Source: Myxococcales bacterium (GTDB taxonomy: Bacteria > Myxococcota_A > Polyangia > Palsa-1104 > JAEUJZ01). Taken from it: 64,000 nucleotides of DNA. This document shows positions 19,065-27,288 of the stretch, in pieces; the stretch's first letter is position 1; every line of letters starts with the position of its first letter. The translations under genes and the position numbers were made by a program. The stretch is from assembly GCA_016794505.1 (NCBI GenBank), contig JAEUJZ010000013.1, positions 1 to 64,000 on the forward strand, read 5' to 3'. The notes below the pieces were generated by a model, which made no database searches, was not told where the DNA came from, and saw nothing but the letters and a program-made list of their open reading frames with translations.

Positions 19065-19337
19065 ATGCAGGAACCGAAGTCAACAGTAAAAATGCACATC
19101 GTCGGTGAGCAAGTCGCCGCCGCGCGCAAACTGCTCAGGATGACGCAGGTTGAGCTTGCAGAAGCGACCGGGCTTACCAAGCAGACGATCATAAAGTTTG
19201 AACGCGGGGGTAACGTGCGACCGGAGACGGTCGAGGCACTAAGAAATGCCCTGCTAGACCGTGGAATTGAATTCACGAATGGCGGGAGGCCGGGAGTGAA
19301 CTTGAACCGCCAACCTGCTGCTTGGCAGCGTTCCTGA
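19065..19337 (+). CDS. XRE-family transcriptional regulator
   Basis: The 90-residue product has a standard five-helix HTH_3 domain at about residues 15-68: AARKLLRMTQVELAEATGLTKQTIIKFERG, then RPETVEALRNALLDRGIEF. It is divergent from the leftward genes, as phage repressor/Cro-like regulators often are. It has no peptidase domain. It probably controls one or both divergent promoters; the ribosome site is weak. Confidence 0.85.
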   Translation: MQEPKSTVKMHIVGEQVAAARKLLRMTQVELAEATGLTKQTIIKFERGGNVRPETVEALRNALLDRGIEFTNGGRPGVNLNRQPAAWQRS

Positions 19338-19461
19338 GAATCGTCGCAGGGCAGATACGCAACGCTGGGGACAAGCCCAATATCTTCTTAGCAAGGGAAC
19401 AAGCAGAGTCCGATCTAAACAGAGCGCGCTTTGCTTGTCTCCAAAACCGGGAAAATATCGG

Positions 19462-19746
19462 CTAGACTTCTGGGAGAGCAAGAAGGTTATTTGTCCAACG
19501 GCCATCCGCGTAAGTCTGTGGATAGCGGACGCGCCCATTGCTGTTTACTCGCACCCATGCTGCCGGCCCGTTATTCCTGTCCGGGCAGTAGAGTGCCGTT
19601 TCACCGGCCTTGTCGATAAAATCGACAATTTGATCCCGTGAGCTGATCCCTACCTGCCCGGTCGTATCATTTTGCCATTGAATATCGGAAATGTATTCAT
19701 GGCCATTCCCGCCAGCCATCCTTCGCCCTATGCATTTGACAGCCAT
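19462..19746 (-). CDS. DUF3892 family protein
   Basis: The 94-residue product has the full DUF3892 pattern: MAVKCIGR at the start, GGNGHEYISDIQW, a Tyr-Val/Trp core, and YPQTYADGRWTNNLLALPE at the end. The family is widespread in bacteria and mobile elements and has no known function. AAGGAG lies seven bases before the ATG. Confidence 0.85.
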   Translation of the reverse strand: MAVKCIGRRMAGGNGHEYISDIQWQNDTTGQVGISSRDQIVDFIDKAGETALYCPDRNNGPAAWVRVNSNGRVRYPQTYADGRWTNNLLALPEV

Positions 19747-19836
19747 TCTTGCTCTCCTTGCTGGTTGTTCATCACGCCTCTATACATCTTGAGCGTGACA
19801 TGGAAACAGCTCCTATCGGAGCGGACAGTTCGGTAC

Positions 19837-20529
19837 CTACTCCGATGCATTGCGGACCAACGCAAACACCTGGGCCTGTTTGGGATTGTTAAATGGGTCA
19901 AAATCCTTGGCCAGCGTCGCGAGATGGTAGATGAATTTCATCACATCGCGCATCATGATGCCCCCCTGCGGCAGCGCATAGATCAACTCTTGGCCATCTG
20001 CATCAAGCGGAAAGGTGCGCCACTGAGGGCGACCTTGTGTCGCTTTAATGGTAGGTAGGGGCCCAGTGAAGTCTACCTGCTGTGACTCATTGCCCGTCGG
20101 TTCTGTTGCCGTACTCGGCTTATCTTTGCTTGCACTTCCTTTCCGCTTGGGGGCATCCTTCGAGGATTTTTGAGTGCCACTTGCGCCGGTAACCTTGAAC
20201 CCCGTTGGATCTGTTTGGTAACGTAGAAAATCAGCCAGCGTCTGCCGCACGCGAGTGACATAGGTATTAACTGTCTCGGGTTTTGCCATCTTCAGTCGGG
20301 CAAAGCGGCGACCGAGATCGTCAACATGCGAGAGCAAAAAGCTGACGTCGCTTGCCTCTTCTGGGCCAAGCACTGACACTATCTGTGTCAGTGCACTGAT
20401 GCGCAACCGGGCTGACTCAATGCCATAGATTCCCCTCTTGGCCATCGCATCAACCCACGGCTTTACTTCCTCGGCGGTGAATTGGGTGCCGTGAGCACCA
20501 TGATCAACATTGGTCTGGTTAGCTTCCAT
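19837..20529 (-). CDS. Element protein of unknown function (230 aa)
   Basis: Residues 15-115 are helical and vaguely like the DNA-binding core domains of tyrosine recombinases (VNTYVTRVRQTLADFLRY), but no catalytic domain follows. A basic, low-complexity linker (about 115-150, Lys/Ser/Thr rich) leads to a small C-terminal domain with strands and helices (QWRTFPLDADGQELIYALPQGGI). It could be a DNA-binding or replication-related protein of the element; I do not recognise it. Confidence 0.7.
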   Translation of the reverse strand: MEANQTNVDHGAHGTQFTAEEVKPWVDAMAKRGIYGIESARLRISALTQIVSVLGPEEASDVSFLLSHVDDLGRRFARLKMAKPETVNTYVTRVRQTLADFLRYQTDPTGFKVTGASGTQKSSKDAPKRKGSASKDKPSTATEPTGNESQQVDFTGPLPTIKATQGRPQWRTFPLDADGQELIYALPQGGIMMRDVMKFIYHLATLAKDFDPFNNPKQAQVFALVRNASE

Positions 20530-20871
20530 AGTTCGAATCCTTTGTTTGTAACTGGCCTTACTTTTTCAGCGCCAGAGTGACGCCATGTCTGTTGGCGATA
20601 TCGTAAGAGCTGATCTGGCAAGCGCAAGGGCAACGTGATGATTTCGTTCGTGTTTTTTCGATCTCCGTCGGAGATCTTTCGATCTCATGCCGATATTGGA
20701 CGTCACTGCTGTCTAACTAAGATCGGCGATCAAATTGGTCGAATGATAAAACCAGCCTAAGCGCTGTTGAATGGGCATTTTTCCCACCCGTAAGATCTCT
20801 GCTGAGTTGACCGGAAACGTCTTTGAGAAATACTGGCAGGGCATTGCCCTTGCCATAGGAGACGACTGCCC
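20530..20871. other. Divergent regulatory region
   Basis: This 342-bp gap between the leftward 230-residue gene and the rightward secreted-protein gene has no coding pattern. It contains the palindrome at 20660-20676 and short AT-rich stretches suited to promoters. No RNA gene is seen. Confidence 0.4.
20660..20676. promoter_or_regulatory. Palindrome GATCTCCGTCGGAGATC
   Basis: A 7-bp perfect inverted repeat with a 3-base centre lies in the divergent promoter region. The first 12 bases (GATCTCCGTCGG) occur again at 18155-18166, overlapping the left attachment arm. It could be an operator for an element regulator or bind the recombinase. T runs flank it on the left, not on the terminator side, so a terminator is less likely. 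Confidence 0.4.
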
Positions 20872-21483
20872 ATGAGACTTATTGCTCGGTCGCTTAGCCT
20901 GGTCTGCTGGTTAGCCTCGCCATGCTTGGCGTCTGGAATCTCGCCGGATGTGCGGGCCACCGTTGCGCAGATAGACAGTCCGCTGCCGACCAAACCAATC
21001 AAGAGTCTCAATATTGTTCCGGTCGATTCCTCTGCGCAGGGCGGCGATCTGCACATCATCTATTCTGATGGCTCCACGCAGCGGGTTTCGACCGCGGGTC
21101 AGGCACAAGCCGTACAACTCGCCCCAGACGGCCAGACGTTCGGCTTCAACCTTGTGGCCTACTACGTCGATACGAAGGGCGACCTCTGGATCCAGACGAA
21201 GGCGATCGTCCTGTACCGGGGCGGTAAGCGCGTGGCCGTGATTGAGCCAGAGAAGCAGGCCACGGTGGGCTGGGCCTTCCGCGACGGTTCAAGCTCGATC
21301 ATGGTGTCGGCGCAGGGGACACACGGGCCGATCTACCTTGGGCTGTACGATGTGGCCACGGGTAAAAAGAAGGCTGAGGCGTTCGAGTTTGACGAAGGCC
21401 CCAAGCCGAAGTGGACGCAGGGAGCGCCGCTTCTGTACTGCTGCACGGTCAAGACCACAGTCGCGCCCTACACGCAGAAGTGA
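20872..21483 (+). CDS. Secreted protein with propeller-like repeats
   Basis: The 203-residue product has a signal peptide (residues 1-20, site near CLASG). The remainder is strand rich with units such as DLHIIYSDGSTQRV, FNLVAYYVDTKGDLWIQT and STIMVSAQGTHGPIYLGLYDVATG-like blocks, resembling PD40/TolB-like propeller strands, though too short for a full propeller. AGGAG lies nine bases upstream of the ATG. It is a likely cargo or host-surface gene of the element; its function is unknown. Confidence 0.7.
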   Translation: MRLIARSLSLVCWLASPCLASGISPDVRATVAQIDSPLPTKPIKSLNIVPVDSSAQGGDLHIIYSDGSTQRVSTAGQAQAVQLAPDGQTFGFNLVAYYVDTKGDLWIQTKAIVLYRGGKRVAVIEPEKQATVGWAFRDGSSSIMVSAQGTHGPIYLGLYDVATGKKKAEAFEFDEGPKPKWTQGAPLLYCCTVKTTVAPYTQK

Positions 21484-21512
21484 CCGCGGGTGTCCGGCAA
21501 AGGCTCGCCGGC

Positions 21513-21749
21513 CTACGGTAGCTTGTGCTTCTGCCGCAGGGCTGCCGCTGCGTTCTGGTCGGCTTCGACTTTCGATCGGCCCGTTCCGCGTGCTGCGCGG
21601 CCATCCGATAGGCGCGCGACGGCTTCCCATCCCGGCTCATGGTCGGTGCCGCCGATCCGCTTCTCTTGGTACGTGACCGGCCCCAGCTCGCCGCGATCGT
21701 GTAGCTCCTTCAAATGCGTCTTGTCGTCCTTGCCGTTGCTGTTGGCCAT
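21513..21749 (-). CDS. Stand-alone double-stranded-RNA-binding-domain protein
   Basis: The 78-residue product is almost entirely one dsRBD (residues about 11-76): helix 1 HLKELHDRGELGPVTY, the strand block with GGTDHEPGWEAVARL (the His-Glu-Pro of loop 2), and the signature GTGRSKVEADQNAAAALR, where G55, G57, S59, K60, A63 and A67-A68 match the family. In bacteria this domain is normally the tail of RNase III. No nuclease is attached here. An RNA-rich AGGGGGG lies about five bases before the start. It might bind structured RNA of the element or shield dsRNA, which is an inference. Confidence 0.75.
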   Translation of the reverse strand: MANSNGKDDKTHLKELHDRGELGPVTYQEKRIGGTDHEPGWEAVARLSDGRAARGTGRSKVEADQNAAAALRQKHKLP

Positions 21750-21779
21750 CGGTCCCCCCTTTACCCGATCGGGTCTTGC

Positions 21780-21965
21780 TTACATCGTATCGCAGACCAG
21801 GCCAATCGAGCGCCAACGACGACAGCCCGCGCAGCGGTAGCGCGGTGACGCTGCGGTCAAGGCCCGGCCCTGGCCGATCGCTTCCCTCCCATCGTTCATA
21901 AAACAAGCACCCCCGCGGCCCGACGAGACCACGCCAGCGCGCAGCCGGCACGATGCCTTGGCCAT
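21780..21965 (-). CDS. Possible small CxxC protein
   Basis: A 61-residue frame (MAKASCRLRAG...) ends in RYRCAGCRRWRSIG, a possible half zinc ribbon. It lies 30 bp upstream of the dsRBD gene on the same strand. The ribosome site is weak and an alternative frame is also open here, so the gene is doubtful. Confidence 0.3.
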   Translation of the reverse strand: MAKASCRLRAGVVSSGRGGACFMNDGREAIGQGRALTAASPRYRCAGCRRWRSIGLVCDTM

Positions 21966-22085
21966 GGTGCCGCCCATCGCGAAGCGATCGGCAGTGCTGG
22001 GGATCGGCTGCCCTGGTCCTGGTGGCCGAGCTGAGCGCGTGGGGAGATGTGCCGCAGGGGCCGAGCATTGCTCGGAGAGACTGAC

Positions 22086-22107
22086 ATCCTGAATTGTGAT
22101 TCAGGGT
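22086..22107. repeat. Hairpin CCTGAAT-TGTG-ATTCAGG
   Basis: A perfect 7-bp stem with a 4-base loop (22088-22094 / 22099-22105), extendable by a G-T and an A-T pair. No T run follows, so it is not a clear terminator. Confidence 0.5.
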
Positions 22108-22243
22108 GCTGAATGGAACCACCCTGCGCCCATTCTTGCACAGGTCAATGGGAATCAAGTCTCCCGTTGTTAGGCAATGCCCAGCATAGGACTTGATTAT
22201 CGAAGTACGTAAATACCGAATATCATTAAACATTTAGATTCGG

Positions 22244-22264
22244 GATTTGAATCGAATTCAAATC
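22244..22264. promoter_or_regulatory. Perfect inverted repeat upstream of the helicase gene
   Basis: GATTTGAAT and ATTCAAATC (9 bp each) flank a 3-base spacer, about 130 bp before the helicase start. Additional GATTC copies lie on both sides. The layout fits a dimeric regulator or initiator site. Confidence 0.5.
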
Positions 22265-22395
22265 GTTAATTCTGCCGATTCAGCGTCTAGTCTATTTTCA
22301 GATTAAGCCCATCGCAGATTGTGGTGGAAGTAGGTCATTAGTCACCAGAAAATATTTGTTGCCGAGTCAATTTGTGCTTGCCACACTTGCCTGGC

Positions 22396-23304
22396 ATGGG
22401 AGACCGGGGCTATCAGACACAGGCAACGGCGTTTGCGCTGGACAGCTTGCAGTCTTGCGGACGTGCTGTCGTCCAGCTTCCGACGGGAAGTGGCAAGACA
22501 AGAGTGGCGCTGCGGGTCGCACAGGCTTGGCTGCGTGGGCGCGGTCGGCGTGTCTATCTGATAACCCCATCCGAGGAAACAATTAGCCAAACAGTTATCG
22601 CGGCAAGGTTGCTAGGGCTACGGCCTATGATTGATGCAGGGCATGAGCAGGCATCGCGTCATGCTCAGTTCATTATTTCAACCTATGCGAGTGCGTGGCG
22701 TAGGCATGAGAAATGGATTGCAAAATCGACACTGCTACTACTTGATGAATGCCATCATGTCAATTTTGCAGCCCCTGTTAATGCTGATATTTTGGATCGA
22801 TTTGACTATGGCGTAGGACTGTCGGCGACGCCATGGTCAAAAGGATGTATGGCTTATTTCAGGAAGAATATATTTATATATTCCCTGTCACGTGCAATCG
22901 CCGATGGAGTGAATGCGCAGTATGAGATCAAGCCATGGACAGAACCTGTCAATGGCTCCTATCAAATCGTCTACACCAATCGTCAAGATGTGCGTGAGTC
23001 GCTGAAGCGAATAATGCAGTCTTGCGACTATGCAATTTATAGCCAACCTCGCGCAAGGGATATCATCAGCCGATTTCGTACAGGCGCCATCAAAACTATC
23101 GTTGTCAATCGCATGCTGACAGAGGGGTTTGATCTGCCGGCTATCAAGCGAATTTGGATTGCGAGAGATACCAAATCAAGAATCGCAGCCATGCAGATGG
23201 CAGGACGTGCGCTTAGGGCGCACAAGTCACGCACGGCTGAGCTATTCATTTCATCGGCACAAACACGGGTCTTGCTCGACGAAGCACTAAAGAGGGCGGG
23301 ATAA
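22396..23304 (+). CDS. Superfamily 2 DEAD/DEAH-like helicase
   Basis: The 302-residue product is a compact SF2 ATPase: Q-like motif YQTQ near residue 6, Walker A PTGSGKT (29-35), Walker B DECH (117-120), motif III SAT (143-145), and a second RecA-like domain with TIVVNRMLTEGFDLPAIKRIWIA (motif V) and QMAGRALRAH (motif VI). There is no nuclease or accessory domain, so it is at the short end for such helicases. It most likely serves replication or processing of the element DNA. Its stop overlaps the next start (TAATG). Confidence 0.88.
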   Translation: MGDRGYQTQATAFALDSLQSCGRAVVQLPTGSGKTRVALRVAQAWLRGRGRRVYLITPSEETISQTVIAARLLGLRPMIDAGHEQASRHAQFIISTYASAWRRHEKWIAKSTLLLLDECHHVNFAAPVNADILDRFDYGVGLSATPWSKGCMAYFRKNIFIYSLSRAIADGVNAQYEIKPWTEPVNGSYQIVYTNRQDVRESLKRIMQSCDYAIYSQPRARDIISRFRTGAIKTIVVNRMLTEGFDLPAIKRIWIARDTKSRIAAMQMAGRALRAHKSRTAELFISSAQTRVLLDEALKRAG

Positions 23305-24050
23305 TGTTGTTGTTTAACTGTGATGTCCCAGATGGATCGGATGTGACCATCCAAGTGCGCTTGGGCATCCTCGCTGGCCGAAGGCTCATCGCATGGAGTG
23401 GCCCGCCGGGCACATCAGAGGACCAAATCATCGAAGAGATATCAAACAATTCGGCAGTAGCAAGATATCTACAAAAGCCGATAGAGCGTGGCAAGGTCAG
23501 GCCCGATGAATACGATTGCGTGACGGTTGATGCCTACCTTACGGCGCTAGAAGGCGAGCGGATCACAACGGAACACAAGATCAAGATCAGCTTTCCTCTG
23601 CCAACTTCGGTGTCCGATCCTCACTCGGCGCACGTGCAGATGGAGCGCATGTTTGCGCAGTTTAGCGCCGCGATGTCCAGCATCGTATCGCAGGCAACGC
23701 AGTCCATTACCCAGGTTACGCAGCATGCAAGCCACCTGCTGAGCGATGCCAATAAATCACTTGGGCAAACACAGGCAGAAGGGGCGAAGGTCTTGCAAGT
23801 TACCGCAGAGCATAGCGCCAAGCTCTTAGAGTCAGTAGCCCAACCGTTCAATAAAACACTGGATATGATGCAGCAAGCCTATACGCATGAAAGCACGCGG
23901 GCAGATCGCGCAAGCGATGCGGTGATTCGTATGCTCAATGCAAAAGAGCATACCGAGAGCGCGACGGATTCATTGGTCAAAATTGTAACGGTGATGCCTA
24001 CCGCAGTGACGGCGATCAAGGGCATCGCCAAAGCGATCAAGGAGAACTAA
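23304..24050 (+). CDS. Coiled-coil protein of unknown function
   Basis: The 248-residue product overlaps the helicase stop by one base and is therefore probably translated with it. Residues 1-100 form a mixed domain (FNCDVPDGSDVTIQV ... ISFPLP). Residues 105-215 are a long helical, Ala/Ser/Gln/Thr-rich region typical of coiled coils. A short hydrophobic helix (TVMPTAVTAIKGIAKAI) ends it. The shape suits a structural or membrane-associated virion protein, but no homology is recognised. Confidence 0.75.
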   Translation: MLLFNCDVPDGSDVTIQVRLGILAGRRLIAWSGPPGTSEDQIIEEISNNSAVARYLQKPIERGKVRPDEYDCVTVDAYLTALEGERITTEHKIKISFPLPTSVSDPHSAHVQMERMFAQFSAAMSSIVSQATQSITQVTQHASHLLSDANKSLGQTQAEGAKVLQVTAEHSAKLLESVAQPFNKTLDMMQQAYTHESTRADRASDAVIRMLNAKEHTESATDSLVKIVTVMPTAVTAIKGIAKAIKEN

Positions 24051-24053
24051 GCC

Positions 24054-24716
24054 ATGGATGCTTTTGATGAAATCCAAGCACTACCCAAAGGAAAGACGCT
24101 GCTAAGCGCGATCGGCAATACCTCGCTAAACTGCCTGGGGGGCATGATCGCGGGACGTGTGCGCGGGATTCTGGCGGAACAGTTACCCGCCGTAAAAGGG
24201 GCTGGCACGTTGGGGATCTTTGCAATTGCAACGGCCATGCACTATTACGCCCGTTCGGGCAAAGGATGGTCTGGGGTCATCAAAGAGATCGCCGGAGGAA
24301 TGGGCGGATTCGTGGGTAATGATATGTGGCTCATTGCACGGGCCTTTGTTGGCTGGGGCAAGTGGAAGAGAGAGACCGATTACAAGGCGGGCGATATCGT
24401 CATTCACGAGAACAAGTATTACAAGGCAGAGAAGGACATCCCCAAGGCTGCCGGGGCCGAGCCGGGCAAAGACTCGCGCTGGGTCCGATTTGAGACGGCG
24501 CAGGGGTTCGATCCCGACGAGATCACGGGCTTTGCGCAGGCGCTGTATACGAACGATGCGCTGCTGGATGGCTTGGTAAAGGAACAGCTCTTGATCTTTG
24601 GGCCAGAGCTTGCGCAGTGCGTAGGCCGAGAGCTGAACCAAGCCGAAGCAAACAACATCTACAGCGGCATGCGCGACAGCCTAAAGAGTGTTGTTCAACG
24701 GATGGCACAAGCATAG
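24054..24716 (+). CDS. Membrane protein with a CBM5/12-like module
   Basis: The 220-residue product begins three bases after the previous gene. Residues 12-100 contain Gly/Ala-rich hydrophobic helices (LLSAIGNTSLNCLGGMIAG, GTLGIFAIATAMHYY, GGMGGFVGNDMWLIARAFVGW). Residues 101-150 match the small aromatic module of chitin-binding and tail-spike proteins: WKRETDYKAGDIVIHENKYYKA, then P...W. The C-terminus is helical. It may anchor a sugar-binding unit in a membrane or capsid. Confidence 0.75.
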   Translation: MDAFDEIQALPKGKTLLSAIGNTSLNCLGGMIAGRVRGILAEQLPAVKGAGTLGIFAIATAMHYYARSGKGWSGVIKEIAGGMGGFVGNDMWLIARAFVGWGKWKRETDYKAGDIVIHENKYYKAEKDIPKAAGAEPGKDSRWVRFETAQGFDPDEITGFAQALYTNDALLDGLVKEQLLIFGPELAQCVGRELNQAEANNIYSGMRDSLKSVVQRMAQA

Positions 24717-24739
24717 AGCTACCTCGGGGGAGGTCTGCG

Positions 24740-25456
24740 ATGTCGGTTTGGGATGAAATTGCGAGATATCACTATCCGATTGTCTTTTTGCATCAACACT
24801 CGGGGCAGCCTCCCTCTTGCTTAGAAGGATTGGTTGATTATGCGGCTCTTATCGCACGGAATAAGCATACGTATGGATTCCGCAGCCCCGTTCAGATTCT
24901 GGCGTGGCTGTGGATGCAGCCGGTGAAGCTGGATCGGGGCGACGGGCCGAAGGCTGAGGGCTGCACGCCACAGCAGCGATCCCGCGTGTGGCCCGACGAT
25001 GGCCTGAACTGCTGGGAAGCGGTTGCGCACCTTCTGGCCGTGGCGCTGGTCAATCAGTGGCTCGTCGAGTTCCACGTCTACGATGCGTCGGTGCATGGTG
25101 GGCGGCATGTATTCCCGGCGGTGCGTCCGCTGGGCGATTCTTCGTCGCTGCCGGTGCCGCTGGTGATTCAGCCGCCGGTCAAGACGGGCAAGGATACGCG
25201 GGCGCTGCGCGTCGCGCAGGCTTGGTACAACGACCTCTTGGGGGCGGTGCATTTCGTCGGTGACAAGGTGCTGCGCGTGTTTGGGGCGGGGGAATTGGCC
25301 GATACATTGGCCGATGTCGAGGGGGATGAACTGCCCGATTGGGCACGCACAGCGAAGCAAAAACAGCAGCGCGCAGCAGAGCTAATCAAGCGCGCAGCCG
25401 AAGAGAGCAAGCGCGAAGAGGCAAGGCGCGGAAAGGAGGATACGAAGCTGGCCTAG
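24740..25456 (+). CDS. Transglutaminase-like Cys/His protein (putative)
   Basis: Start at 24740 is supported by GGGGGAGG six bases upstream. The 238-residue product has a conserved-looking core: DDGLNCWEAVAHLLAVAL with Cys91 at the start of a helix, then FHVYDASVHGGRHVFPAVRPLGD with His123 in a strand and Asp133 following. This order and spacing are those of transglutaminase-like and papain-fold cysteine enzymes. The C-terminal 50 residues are a charged coiled coil. It could be a maturation protease or cross-linking enzyme of a virion; this remains an inference. Confidence 0.65.
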   Translation: MSVWDEIARYHYPIVFLHQHSGQPPSCLEGLVDYAALIARNKHTYGFRSPVQILAWLWMQPVKLDRGDGPKAEGCTPQQRSRVWPDDGLNCWEAVAHLLAVALVNQWLVEFHVYDASVHGGRHVFPAVRPLGDSSSLPVPLVIQPPVKTGKDTRALRVAQAWYNDLLGAVHFVGDKVLRVFGAGELADTLADVEGDELPDWARTAKQKQQRAAELIKRAAEESKREEARRGKEDTKLA

Positions 25457-25501
25457 TTCTGCATTGCGAGAGTGTTTCATTCACACAGGGGGAAACCACA
25501 C

Positions 25502-26044
25502 ATGAACTCTAGTCTCTTGTTTCTGTTGGCCTTCATGGGGGGCAACGGGCTGAGTCAGCCAGTCGTGCAGGCGCTGATGGATGCCCAGAAAGACAACTTC
25601 GAGCGATGGCACCGTCTGCTAAAGGCGCTGGGGGCCATCATCACGACGGGGATCTTTGTGATCCGCGGCATGCCGACGCCCGTCGACGCGACCGGGAAGC
25701 CGACCTTCACCAACGAGGCGCTGTCAGAGCAGATCAAAGCGAGCTTCACCGAGGGCAAGCGGGAAGCGTTCTGGGTCGCGACGGTCAACGGCATCGTCGA
25801 GGCCATCAGCGAGTTTATGCGGCCAAGCGCAGCGATGACGGCGCTGCTTACCAGCCTGATGAACCGTCCGGCGGCGCAGCAGACCACGGTCATCAACCCG
25901 ATCGCAGGACTGCCGCAGATGGGCACGACGACGATCACGACGGCGCGGACGGCGGGCCAGGTCTTGCGCGCACAGCCCAACGGCTTTGTGCGGGCGCAGG
26001 CTGTGTACGTCAACCCCGCGACCGGCGAGATCGCCGTGGAGTAA
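25502..26044 (+). CDS. Element structural-type protein (180 aa), unknown
   Basis: A GGGGGA ribosome site lies about eight bases before the ATG. The product has an N-terminal hydrophobic stretch (SSLLFLLAFMGG), a helical middle with a second hydrophobic segment (ALGAIITTGIFVIRGM), and a Thr/Ala/Pro-rich C-terminal third (TTTITTARTAGQV). Not recognised. Position between the Cys/His protein and a Pro-rich protein suggests a virion component. Confidence 0.7.
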   Translation: MNSSLLFLLAFMGGNGLSQPVVQALMDAQKDNFERWHRLLKALGAIITTGIFVIRGMPTPVDATGKPTFTNEALSEQIKASFTEGKREAFWVATVNGIVEAISEFMRPSAAMTALLTSLMNRPAAQQTTVINPIAGLPQMGTTTITTARTAGQVLRAQPNGFVRAQAVYVNPATGEIAVE

Positions 26045-26048
26045 GCCC

Positions 26049-26492
26049 ATGCCGTCGCAAGTCGTGGAACAGCTACGGCAGCAATTTTACGCCAGCCTGG
26101 GGATCACCGACGCGACGCCCGTCCCCGAGGAACAGGTCCCGGCCTTGATTGATGCCTGGGAACAGTTCCTGTACGCCAGCGCGCAGCGGGGCGGGGGGTA
26201 CAGCCCGTATCAGCCGGCACCGCCGCCGCGGATGTTCGGCTCGCCGGTCTACGTGCCGCCGGCCTCGCGCGTTCAAGGGCAGCCGGGGCAGCTCGTCAAC
26301 GTCGGTGGGGGAACCTACGTCGTACCACCCCTTCCGGGCAGCATCGTGGCCGCGCCGCGCGTCGGCAGCACGGGAACCCCAGGCGGGCCGATCGTGTATC
26401 AGCCGCCGATGGTGGCGACGCAGCCCGCGCCGATGACCAACCAACCACCGAGGGGAAGCACCACACAGGGGGCGCCACCCCCTAGACGTTAG
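26049..26492 (+). CDS. Pro/Gly-rich protein with helical N-terminus
   Basis: The 147-residue product starts four bases after the previous stop. Residues 1-45 are a helical domain (VVEQLRQQFYASLGI ... LIDAWEQFLYASA). The remainder is Pro/Gly/Val rich low complexity (PYQPAPPPRMF, VYVPPASRV, TYVVPPLPGS). The composition suits a spacer, tether or minor structural protein. Confidence 0.7.
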   Translation: MPSQVVEQLRQQFYASLGITDATPVPEEQVPALIDAWEQFLYASAQRGGGYSPYQPAPPPRMFGSPVYVPPASRVQGQPGQLVNVGGGTYVVPPLPGSIVAAPRVGSTGTPGGPIVYQPPMVATQPAPMTNQPPRGSTTQGAPPPRR

Positions 26493-26503
26493 CAGGAGGA
26501 ACC

Positions 26504-27265
26504 ATGGCCTTTTTCACCGTCGATAATGTCGTCGTGGGCAGTGGGGCGAGTCCAAGCGCCCCGGCTCGCGTATCGGAGTGGTCGAGCACCGGCCAGTACA
26601 GCGACGGCGCGATCGTCGTCTTCAACGGCAGCCAGTACATTGCCAACGGGACGCCCACCGTCGGTGTACAGCCGCCGATCGAAGTGGCATCGCCCGTCGT
26701 GGCCGGCTCGCCCAAGTGGACCTTGGCCGCGCGGGGTCGCTCGCGCGCAGTGGCCTACGACGACGCTGCAACCTACTTCGCCGATCAGGTGGTCACGTAT
26801 CTGGGCGGGACGTACATCCTTGACGCTCCGACGGTGCCGCAGGGCACCAAGCCCAGCCGCGACAAGCGATGGACGCGCTTGTCCGAGACGCTGACCGACT
26901 CCGAGTCGGCCAAGGTCCACACCGGCGACTTGATCAACGTCCCTGTGAACGTCACCGTGCAGATCTTCAAGCACAACGACGAAGAGTCGCGCGTCCGGCA
27001 TCACTGGGTGCGCTTCTCGACGGCGTTCTTTGTCGGGTCGCTGTCGATTTACACGCTGCGCTTCCCGCGCCCGATCAAGTCCGAGGCTCGCCCGGCGATC
27101 ACGTTCCACACGCTCGACGGGGCCACGGCCGCCGCCAACCTGACGGCGACCTACAACCTCAGCGGGAACGAGATCACCGGCTACACGGCGACCATCAACG
27201 CGGGCATCGCGCCCGGAACCTACGAATGGCTTGTGACGGTCAAGCAAGCCATCGACGAAGTGTGA
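26504..27265 (+). CDS. Putative receptor-binding/spike protein with CBM5/12-like repeats
   Basis: It has the best ribosome site of the cassette (AGGAGG, six bases before ATG). The 253-residue product has two tandem aromatic modules (about residues 24-80 and 81-135), each W/Y...Y.DG or FADQ, VV...G..YI, P......W, as in the protein encoded at 24054. A beta-rich C-terminal domain (about 150-253) follows, with TFHTLDGATAAANLTATYN and APGTYEWLVTVK. Sugar-binding modules in front of a beta domain are usual in spikes. High expression is suggested by the ribosome site. Confidence 0.7.
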   Translation: MAFFTVDNVVVGSGASPSAPARVSEWSSTGQYSDGAIVVFNGSQYIANGTPTVGVQPPIEVASPVVAGSPKWTLAARGRSRAVAYDDAATYFADQVVTYLGGTYILDAPTVPQGTKPSRDKRWTRLSETLTDSESAKVHTGDLINVPVNVTVQIFKHNDEESRVRHHWVRFSTAFFVGSLSIYTLRFPRPIKSEARPAITFHTLDGATAAANLTATYNLSGNEITGYTATINAGIAPGTYEWLVTVKQAIDEV

Positions 27266-27288
27266 CCCAGAACCAGGAGTAAGCCGCT

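Larger units (their letters stand above)
21978..22395. other. AT-rich control region upstream of the rightward cassette
   Basis: This roughly 400-bp stretch has no convincing gene. Its right part is strongly AT-rich compared with the host. It holds a hairpin (22086-22107) and a perfect inverted repeat (22244-22264), plus scattered GAATC/GATTC boxes. It must contain the promoter of the cassette starting at 22396 and is the best candidate for an origin or main operator in the element. Confidence 0.45.

Noticed and set aside
19837..20529. Tyrosine recombinase
   Set aside because: Only a weak core-binding-like region is present; the catalytic R...H-x-x-R...Y set is missing.
21637..22233. 198-codon minus-strand open frame
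   Set aside because: It overlaps the dsRBD gene in another phase, and its sequence shows no domain and no ribosome site.
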